Shown one piece after another: positions 56,351 to 64,000 of a stretch of DNA of 64,000 nt. The translations under genes and the position numbers were made by a program. The DNA comes from Agrypnia vestita (taxonomy: Eukaryota; Arthropoda; Insecta; Trichoptera; Phryganeidae). The DNA lies in the NCBI GenBank assembly GCA_016648135.1, contig JADDOH010005040.1:42822-106821 (forward strand). The letters are read 5' to 3'. The notes below the pieces were generated by a model, which saw only the letters and a list, made by a program, of their open reading frames with translations, had not been told where the DNA came from and did no database searches. How positions within the stretch are numbered: the first letter of the stretch is position 1; each line of letters begins with the position of its first letter.

Positions 56351-57013
56351 GTATGTTGTTTAAGCATTTATTTATTTATTTTCATGAGTAGAAGAAATCC
56401 GCAATAAACGCGTAAATTACGAATACGGGTCATTCTAATGGTTTAAACATTTTGATTGTATAATAAATAAGATTACATTTCGATTATAATGAAAGCAAAA
56501 TAGTTAGAAAATATTTGACTTGATCAAAATATTTCCAAATTTTCTTGTTAAAAGGTGAATAGTTGTAATAAAACCACTAGTAAAATAAAAAACGAAACGA
56601 TAAAAAATTCACGTGTTCATAGTTACATATTTTTTAAATTAAATTATCTGGTTAGTCAGATTAAAGGGCAGTTAGACAGAAACGTAAACACGTTTAACAG
56701 TAAAATATTTATAATTTTAAACGAATTTTTTTTATTTATGTAATTAAAATTTTTTCATAACATAGTTCCATGATCATTAAATTAAATTTATTAATCACTT
56801 GCGCAGACAAAAATTAACAGATGCAGATATACAGAAATATATATGGTACAATATAAAAAAGGATTTGGAAATAATTTGGGAAGCATTACAATTAAAAATG
56901 TGGGTGATGGGAAAAATATTATCTTATCTTAAAATATTATCTTAAAATAAATATTATCTAAGTCTTACAAAAAAAAGTGGTAACTATATATTTTCGCCAA
57001 ATATTTTTTATAT
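56351..57013. other. AT-rich intergenic DNA
   Basis: Nothing recognised. Confidence 0.4.
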
Positions 57014-57541
57014 TGTAACGAGGCTAAAAAGAATCACGCACTGCTGTCAAATGACAGTTGTCAGAATGGCCTAGCGTATTCTACGGCTTTCGGGAAGCAT
57101 CGAGAAACATTTATAGAGGTCTGGAAGCCACGAGAAAGTTCACCTAAACAAACTAGAAGGTTCGATACAAACATTGGCCAGATATAAGTAGGACCGCGCG
57201 CAGGAGTAGGAGAGTTTTAGCGCGCTTGACAGCGAAACAAAGCTATGGCAGCCGCGGGCTGCGGAAGCCAAGATAGCCAACTGAGCGATTATTCGACAAC
57301 GAATAATCTACAAAAGTTCTTACGTAGCGAAATAAACCGAAGCGAGTAATACGTGCGGAAACTGGATGGAATGTTCTAGATAATATTGAATAAAGTGTTA
57401 ATAAAGTGTATATTTACGCGTGATAAATTACGAAATAGTTTAATTTAAATAATAGCAATAAGTCAATTGTGTAAAGTGACGTTTAATTAATTAATTAATC
57501 AATGTTTTCATTAATTCCTCACGTAGCTACGACACGTGACA
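57014..57541 (+). mobile_element. Solo LTR 3 (retrotransposon)
   Basis: A 528-bp unit beginning TGTAACGAGGC and ending ACGACACGTGACA, with ATAT directly on both sides (57010-57013 and 57542-57545), a plausible 4-bp target duplication. The middle is GC-rich (GGACCGCGCGCAGGAGTAGG) after a TATA-like GATATAAG, followed by AATAAACCGAAGCG and several AATAAAG signals. The end and the CGAAATAA..CGAAGCGAGTA segment link it to the LTRs at 37191 and 50115. No internal genes or partner LTR. Confidence 0.7.
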
Positions 57542-58027
57542 ATATTATTTGTGTTTACAGGATTGAAAATTAATTGTTTTAATGACTTTTTTTATTTCAG
57601 TCTTAAAAGTTCGCATGATGCATATGAAGTTTTATTCTAATTAACTATATTAATAATGTCACCGAAATATCTTTCTGCTCTTGATGAAGGAGTTTTTATT
57701 ACTTACTTGTCGGGCTGTTTTTAAGTTTCAGTCATTTTTTTAAAATCCACAGAACAGGGATAAAGCTCGGATACTGCAAGCATTTGAATATTTAACGCCG
57801 CTCGTTACTAGTCGTGACTTTTCAGACTGCCACGAGTTGGACGGGCGGTACATCCTCATTTTTCTTTTATGATGGTGGAAAAACAACAATCTAAATTGTT
57901 CAACGGTATCATAAATTATTCATTGTAACCGATATCAAAGTCGTACTGCTTAAAAGATTTATGTTATTTTTTTAACATACTACAATAATATTTTTTTAAT
58001 CTTAAAATAAGTGTTGGAAATCAAGAT
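57542..58027. other. Intergenic DNA
   Basis: Nothing recognised. Confidence 0.35.
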
Positions 58028-58735
58028 ATATTATAGATGTCTCACAGAGACGAAATTATATTTTTTTATGGGAAAGTGGATATACTGATCGTACGGCTGG
58101 GTTAAGTGGTCACTTTACGCAATGCAACGTTCACATTTCCACCCTTGATAGAATACCACGTCGATCAAATTTTCGGAAATTGCATATATTCAATTTTAAA
58201 ACCTGTTTCGAATATAAGTTGTAATAATCCTTAGCGCCACCGTAATCCAAAGTATTTCATTCCCCTTAAATAACACTGATGTCACTAATGAGATATCTTT
58301 TTTTATGATTGGAATTTTTTTATCTTGATTAATGATGCCTCAGTGACAAAAATCCAGTACTGTGTTCTGAAAAATTTGAAAAAACTCAAAATACACAAAT
58401 TTTCAAAAGTTACTGTAATGATAGTTCAACTTTTTGCAAAAAATAAGTCAGAAATATTGAAAAAAAATGCAAACTTTGATATTGCATATCTCCATGATAT
58501 GATTAGGAAGTACATATAACAAAAATGAAAATATTTAATAAATTAAAAATAACATAAAACCTGGTCAAAGGTGTAGGAGAATCCCGCTTCGGAAAACCCC
58601 CTCAGACACATGGAATATATCAATACCCAAAGCGATTTTGTTCAGCATAGCATGATATAAGGTCATGGTTGCTTAAACATTTTATACTCATAATATAGGC
58701 AGGAATCTACCTGTCAAGTTTCTGCTGCTAGCTCT
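58028..58735 (+). mobile_element. Fold-back repeat family B, longest single-arm copy
   Basis: Begins TTATAGATGTCTCACAGAGA. It continues through CGTACGGCTGGGTTAAGTGG, the tail TTGATTAATGATGCCTCAGT and GACAAAAATCCAGTACTGTG, and ends with CATTTTATACTCATAATATA and GGCAGGAATCTACCTGTC. It defines the probable extent of the family from the CTCACAGAGACGAAA end to the TTTAGGCAGGAATCTACCTG end. No coding capacity seen. Confidence 0.75.
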
Positions 58736-59528
58736 GGTACATCCTGTATATACAGATTATTACTTATATAATAAAATTGAAATATTCCTTTGATATTGTG
58801 TAGTGGATGTTATTAATAAAAAATATATATTTGATTTATTTTCATGTTTATTTTTTTATTTTTAAAAAGACTGAATATTGTGAAAAATGCGAATAAATTA
58901 TGAATTCAGATATATAAAAGCGGAGATTTTATAATCTATCGAAAGTGTAAGAGTATTTTACACTACGGAAACATGGCGTAACAAATGCATATGAAATATT
59001 TGCGAAGTGAAGCATTTCTATTTTCAACAGAATATTGTTAACACTTTTGTTTATGTTACTTATTTTTCGTTACCTATCGCACAGTAATAGTACCTATGTA
59101 AAAATTATACTTATTGGTAGTTAAATTTAATGCATTTTGTAGTACACCGTTATTGGTAAATATAAATAAAATATTTTTGGCATTCAAGATTGCTTATATC
59201 CCTCACCTTCAGTGCTGCCATATGTGCAAATCTTTGTGCCGAAAACAACGTTACTATTCATCTTATTTCAATGTGTTGCAAAGTTGATTTGTCACGCTGA
59301 AAAAAACAACTAAGATATTAAAATTCAAAACAACACATGCATGAAGAAAAGAAATAATATATTTTCAATCGCAATCCGACACCCTTTCAATATACAATCC
59401 TATATTCACCTCTTCTGATGTATTGGGGGGGGGGCTAGAAATATAGTTGATCTATCACGAAAAGTGTTCCTTGCCGTTCTCGTATTAACCGAAACAAATT
59501 TCGAATGAGATAATGCGTTCGATTTTTT
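58736..59528. other. AT-rich intergenic DNA
   Basis: A G-run of about ten lies near 59426-59435. Nothing else recognised. Confidence 0.4.
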
Positions 59529-59529
59529 T

Positions 59530-59710
59530 CAATAGGGATGCGAGCACGGAATATAATATATCATGTCACATATTCTTACTATTTTCAAATTAAGCTAAAC
59601 GCTTGTTCTATGAAAATAAGAATAACTTTATGGTCTGGGGTGAGGTTTAAACCCGCGACCTTTGGATCACGAGGCGAGAGTCCTAACCACAAGACCAACA
59701 AGCTACTCGT
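59530..59710 (-). mobile_element. tRNA-derived SINE copy 6
   Basis: The minus strand has the full head (GAGTAGCTTGTTGGTCTTGT, GGTTAGGACTCTCGCCTCGT, then GGTCGCGGGTTTAAACC), the body CGTTTAGCTTAATTTGAAAA and TAGTAAGAATATGTGACATG, and a tail-side ATTCCGTGCTCGCATCCC. The B box has changed from TTCGAAC to TTTAAAC. Confidence 0.9.
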
Positions 59711-61030
59711 TATTCCAGTTAGAATCCTAACTGATTAACCAACGTGTTTTTTTTTATCTGGGGTGGGTAAAGAGGATAGAGCGCGTGTCTCTGGACGTAT
59801 ACTCTGGAGAAGTATACAATACAAAATCGCCATCATGCAATTGACAAATTTAAGGTAAACTTACTTGGACCAGATTTTATAGTCCGAGAGGGATTTTAAA
59901 ATTGAAACATTTTGATTATATTTCATTTTTTTATAAAATTATATATTTTTTATAAAACCACCACTAAAATAATAACTTATCAATAATTTTCAAACACTTC
60001 ACTTATTTCCATCAATCGCTTTTTTTGTAGAGGTTTTTATACTTTACTTTCCATGTACATTCGTTGATTGCTTGATCCTCTAACAGGAACCTCTTCCAGT
60101 GATAATTATTAAATATAATTTTGACTGATAATTATTAAATAAATATCACAACTCATTTAATTATTGAAAGGCTGTCAAAAATAATAACTGTCACCTTTGT
60201 TATATGTTTGTTCTCATAGTTAATACAATATAATTGTTTATACTTCAGTGATGTGAAATCTAATGTTTAGGGAAGATTTTTAATCTTTTAATCTACAGAA
60301 CTTTTATTTTACTTATATTGTCACTAAGGCATGTAAGTAAGTGTTATATTGTATCGAAACGTTACTTGATACTCAGCGGCTTCGCCAACATTAATGGCAG
60401 GCTCTAAAAAAGCCTGGTTTTATCCCCCTTTCCAATGTCATTATATACTTTTTCATTTCCTTTTCTGCCTTGTTCCATCTTAACAGATGAAAAATATGAT
60501 GTTGTGACTAGTATGACGATGTTTTGGAGATAATAATAGCATATAAAAAAATAACAAATGATGTAAGTTAAAGAGTTACTGATTGTGTATTTTTATTTAT
60601 TTTATACGTATTAGTAGAAGTAGAATTTAAAAGTCTATATTTATGTCTTCTTAGGAAGGCTGTTCAAAAATTATGTTTATGAATTATTTATATACTTGTT
60701 ATGAGATTTCCCAGCGGACATAGAATTAGATTTGGATTCCTCAATATACGAGTATTAATTTCACATTCCCGTTAATTTAACTGAAATATGTTAAAAAAAA
60801 TGCATTTTAGATATTTTATTTCGAAATAAATACATGACTTTAGTTTCTCTCTCAGAAAACCGGAAAAACGTGCACCGGGGAATGCTGAATGGAATATTAG
60901 TCACGGCGGAGGAGCTGCTAGACTGGGCATGATGAGGCCATTTTTTTTTTAAATTTCCAATACCAATAGTTTTATAAATAGGCACCCTCAATAAGTGCTA
61001 ATTAATTTTGTGTTTAAAAATTGAATAGGT
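59711..61030. other. AT-rich intergenic DNA
   Basis: No gene recognised. A 66-codon minus ORF (60791-60991) lacks recognisable features. Confidence 0.4.
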
Positions 61031-61035
61031 CTAGA

Positions 61036-61140
61036 CTGGTTGACTTATGCAGAAGCAGCGCAAGACTGGGGAACATGGAAACACCGTGTCGAGTCTTTGG
61101 GCCCCCGACTCTACTAGGAATGACGATGATGATGTTGAAA
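61036..61140 (+). pseudogene. Non-LTR retrotransposon ORF C-terminal end
   Basis: One frame reads WLTYAEAAQDWGTWKHRVES then LGPRLY and a stop, similar to the AQDR..W......GPRLY end of RTE-type LINE ORFs. It is followed by an ACGATGATGATG tail as in many insect LINE copies. Only about 26 codons remain. Confidence 0.65.
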
Positions 61141-61690
61141 AAATAAATAATTAAACAACTCCTAGTAAAAAAAATCATCCAATTTCTACGTAAATTTCAG
61201 GTTCCCGGGGCAGTGTAAATATAACTTTTACAACAAATAAAATAATCGCGAAATCGTAGTATGTTTGTGTTAGCGAGTAAACAGCGCCATCTGGTAGCGT
61301 AGGTTTCTTTAGCATCGTTTCGGCGGCGAATTAAGGCTGTGAAAACAGCGCCATATAGAATAGATACGGATGGTATGACGGACATAGTGAATTATGTATT
61401 TTAACTTTGCAGTACAAGTTGCTACGGCTTTTTGATATATTCAGTTTTGTATTAAATAAAAATGTTTTTATTTTTTATTCAAGCAATAACATTAATTAAT
61501 ATTATCCTTTATAAATATGTATGCATATCTTAATAAAATTATTTATCAAAATGAGAACATCACGTCGACAAGTAGTCGACTATTCGCCCAACAAATGGAG
61601 CTGTTTTCAATCATCCCCCAAATAGGAGAACGCGGACGGTCTTCTGATAATAGTAGGACGAGGGTGGCTGATAAAAAATAAGTAGTAGTG
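61141..61690. other. Intergenic DNA with repeated ACAGCGCCAT
   Basis: ACAGCGCCAT occurs at 61281 and 61345, 64 bp apart and in the same direction. The block 61196-61385 is less AT-rich and may be a small transposable-element remnant. No gene. Confidence 0.35.
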
Positions 61691-61694
61691 TTAT

Positions 61695-61865
61695 AGAACC
61701 GCGCGGTTAGGGGCCGGGGTGTAGGGGATGAATGCTGGGCGCATGCGCGCGTCCATGTGTGAAGCGCTCACAATAGTGCACTGGCGCATATTATTATTTC
61801 GGCTGAAATTAAATACTCCACCCCTGGCGGGCGAGGGTGCGGGGCTCCCGCGTCTATAATCATTT
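61695..61865. promoter_or_regulatory. GC/CpG-rich island with an NRF1-type palindrome
   Basis: About 170 bp of CpG-rich sequence including GCGCATGCGC at 61739-61748. That is the palindromic core bound by NRF1-family factors (erect wing in insects). Also GGGGCCGGGGTGTAGGGG and GGCGGGCGAGGGTGCGGGG. No TATA box or coding frame follows clearly. It could be a promoter or enhancer of a neighbouring gene outside the window. Inference only. Confidence 0.3.
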
Positions 61866-63229
61866 TGGAATCGATTTATTTTGATAACAATAACAATGCG
61901 TGTTTACGGCCTGGAACAGGGAACGTATTACAGCTTGTGCTTTTTACGTTTTAAATTGAAAGGTGTACTTATTTTTCTCCCCAGAACGCTGAGCAATCTA
62001 TATTTATTTCTTCTTCAATAGCAGCTAACATTTTGGTAATATTATTTATATTAATAAAAATAAAACAGTTCGTATAACACCAATATTCACTGAATTATCA
62101 AGATATTTTGGGGGCAATAATCCCCGCATCAGGATACAACATATGTGTACTAAAAAAATGAAATTGGGAGTACCTATAGACATTAACCAAATCAAAAAAT
62201 ATTAGAAGTGAATAACCAATTAAATACTAAAATGAAAACAAACTTAAAAGTATCTTTTTGATGCTATTAATACATCTTCTAATTTATAAAAATTTCTCAT
62301 TTATCTAACTGTTATCCTTTGTTATTTGTATGTAAAATTTGTAAGCCCTTTTAAACATCAAAGGAATGTTATGTTTCCAAAAGTCGATAGGAAAATTCAG
62401 AATAGTTATTGCTATTTTAACATCTAAAATGTTATTTACTTCTAATTTCAAAACTTCTACAAGTTTTATCTATTTAAAAATTAGTGAAATCATTTTTCAA
62501 TGTTTTGAAACAACAACACTATAATTGGAACATAATGATAATTCAATAAATAGTGTTTGTATATAAAGTGTTTTTTTTTTATAAATTTAATTTAATCAAA
62601 TTTGTAATAATGTTATTTTTCGATCGATTCGATAACATCGAGTTTACATATTTTTCTAACTGGTTTCGGAAACTATAAACTCCTTCATCAGGATTATCAA
62701 AATCTAATCCTGATCATACATTTTAATCCTCTAAAAATATATTTTATTTTAATTTTTCAAGTACAAGACTATAGGTACATTTTTTTGGTTTATTATTTTT
62801 TATATTTGAATCTTGTAAATGAGAAGTAGAAATTAATATTATTTTAGGATTAGTTTTGTTGGTCACACCGACGAAGAAGGTGGTTGCTTCCGGTGGGTTT
62901 AATATATATGTCAACATATCGAGGGTAGAAAGCCAAAAATGCGTTAGTGATTATTTCGAACTTTATAGGAGAACAAAAGAAAATTCCAATTATAATCACG
63001 TAACATGTGACAGTTCTTGGTCTTCCAAAACGAATGATATTAATTTGGCTTACGATATGCATATACTACATAGAGTAATTTTTTGAAGTCAGGGAGGATT
63101 TTTGGTTATAACAAAAAATTTGTGGAACGTTAAAACTAAAGAATCATAAAAATACATTAGCCATTAGAAAGCAAATAAAGACATTAGCTGTTAGATAAAC
63201 TGTTAGCACTTACCTTGCAAACTCAAGTG
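61866..63229. other. AT-rich intergenic DNA with two hammerhead-like phrases
   Basis: The minus strand at 62105-62140 reads TCCTGATGCGGGGATTATTG, then CCCCCAAAATA. At 62655-62700 it reads TCCTGATGAAGGAG, then TTTCCGAAACCAG. The 70-76-codon frames at 62850-63086 are not recognised as genes. Confidence 0.4.
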
Positions 63230-63873
63230 CCGTCATTTAACCTTCATTTATGCAACTCAATGACACACTCGACAACTGTGGGGTTTGAAAAATCCAGCAT
63301 TAAATTTAGCCCAGCAAAAGTAACCCAGCATTAACCTTCATTTGTGCAACTCAATGACACACTCGACAATGTGAGGTTTGAAAAATCCAGCATTAAATTT
63401 AGCCCAGCATAAGTAACCCAGCATTAATTAACCTACATTTGTGCAACTCAATGACACACTCGACAATGTGAGGTTTGAAAAATCCAGCATTAAATTTAGC
63501 CCAGCATAAGTACCCAGCATTAATCTTCATCTGTGCAACTCAATGACACACCTAACAAAAATCCAGCATTAAATTTAGCCCAGCATAAGTAACCCAGCAT
63601 TAATTAACCTTCATTTGTGCAACTCAATGACACACTCGACAATGTGAGGTTTGAAAAATCCAGCATTAAATTTAGCCCAGCATAAGTACCCAGCAATAAT
63701 CTTCATCTGTGCAACTCAATGACACACCTAACAAAAATCTAGCATTAAATTTATCCCAGCATAAGTAACCCAGCATGCCCTACATTTGTGCACTCAATGA
63801 CACACTCGACAGCTGTGAGGTTTGAAAAATCCAGCATTAAATTTAACCCAGCATAAGTAAATGAGCCAGCATT
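63230..63873 (+). repeat. Satellite-like tandem array, units of about 80-97 bp
   Basis: Seven units are marked by TGCA(A)CTCAATGACACA at 63251, 63345, 63442, 63534, 63618, 63710 and 63789. Each ends CCAGCATTAAATTTAGCCCA and GCATAAGTAACCCAGCAT. The units starting 63534 and 63710 lack a GACAATGTGAGGTTTG-type segment. Long and short units alternate, so 63442-63617 is repeated as 63618-63793 (176-bp higher-order unit). Confidence 0.93.
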
Positions 63874-64000
63874 CAATATTGGATTTCATTATTTCGCGGT
63901 GCACTCGCAACAATCTAGCGAAGCACTGGTTAAGAACTATTGTATTCGAATGACTTTTATCCTCGTTATACGAGAATAATAGAATTTCGCTTTCAAGCTG
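63874..64000. other. Right edge of window
   Basis: Unique-looking sequence after the satellite array. Nothing recognised. Confidence 0.35.

Noticed and set aside
63230..63873. CRISPR-like array
   Set aside because: The whole 80-97-bp unit repeats, with no unique spacers, in an AT-rich eukaryotic context. It is a tandem satellite.
1..64000. Integrated viral genes, bacterial operons or toxin genes
   Set aside because: No viral structural, polymerase or toxin-like frame recognised anywhere. The LTRs are solo and carry no coding regions.

Overview
The window looks like non-coding nuclear DNA of an arthropod, most likely a moth or butterfly. It is strongly AT-rich, has no tightly packed genes and is full of decayed transposable elements. 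The lepidopteran call rests on three things: a mariner whose ends and transposase look like the cecropia subfamily, repeated copies of a tRNA-derived SINE, and frequent GTAGGTA/TACCTAC words. This is inference, because no diagnostic host gene is visible.

I found no complete host protein-coding gene. Almost all ATG-to-stop ORFs of 60-100 codons are AT-rich chance ORFs. The recognisable coding material is transposon-derived: one nearly complete mariner with a disabled transposase (31257-32508), the C-terminal relic of a second mariner-like transposase (30647-30878), and C-terminal scraps of non-LTR retrotransposon ORFs near 6.5, 27.2, 29.5, 34.2 and 61.1 kb. Weak candidates for host sequence are a 51-codon ORF with a good start context (35284-35439), a cysteine-rich open stretch beside a splice-acceptor-like site (about 12955-13095, minus strand), and two stretches bounded by splice-like sites (19742-19854 and 22179-22246). 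Several GC-rich islands stand out and may be regulatory or conserved non-coding elements.

Layout. 0-6 kb: a small inverted-repeat element (two copies plus a degenerate one) and a SINE. 6-17 kb: a LINE scrap, a GC island, small hairpins and the cysteine-rich open stretch. 17-23 kb: pieces of a long fold-back repeat family, GC-rich blocks, a SINE and a duplicated CACGTG/CACCTG-type repeat. 26-33 kb: a nest of SINEs, LINE tails, a 146-bp palindromic insertion with a 12-bp target duplication, a mariner relic and the cecropia-type mariner. 34-40 kb: a LINE tail, the small ORF, a 350-bp hairpin, a solo LTR, a 278-bp inverted-repeat element and a tandem duplication split by another element. 44-46 kb: the fold-back repeat with perfect 93-bp arms and a 122-bp tandem duplication. 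49-58 kb: two further related solo LTRs, a 416-bp inverted-repeat element, a SINE and another fold-back copy. 59-64 kb: a SINE, a LINE tail, a GC-rich island, and a satellite-like array with higher-order structure at the right edge.

The most interesting pattern is a short phrase found at about ten loci on both strands: CCTGATGA, then a self-complementary stretch, then CGAAAC. It resembles the catalytic core of a hammerhead ribozyme, a motif known from Penelope-like and other retroelements. Stem I is not convincing by eye, so activity is unproven.
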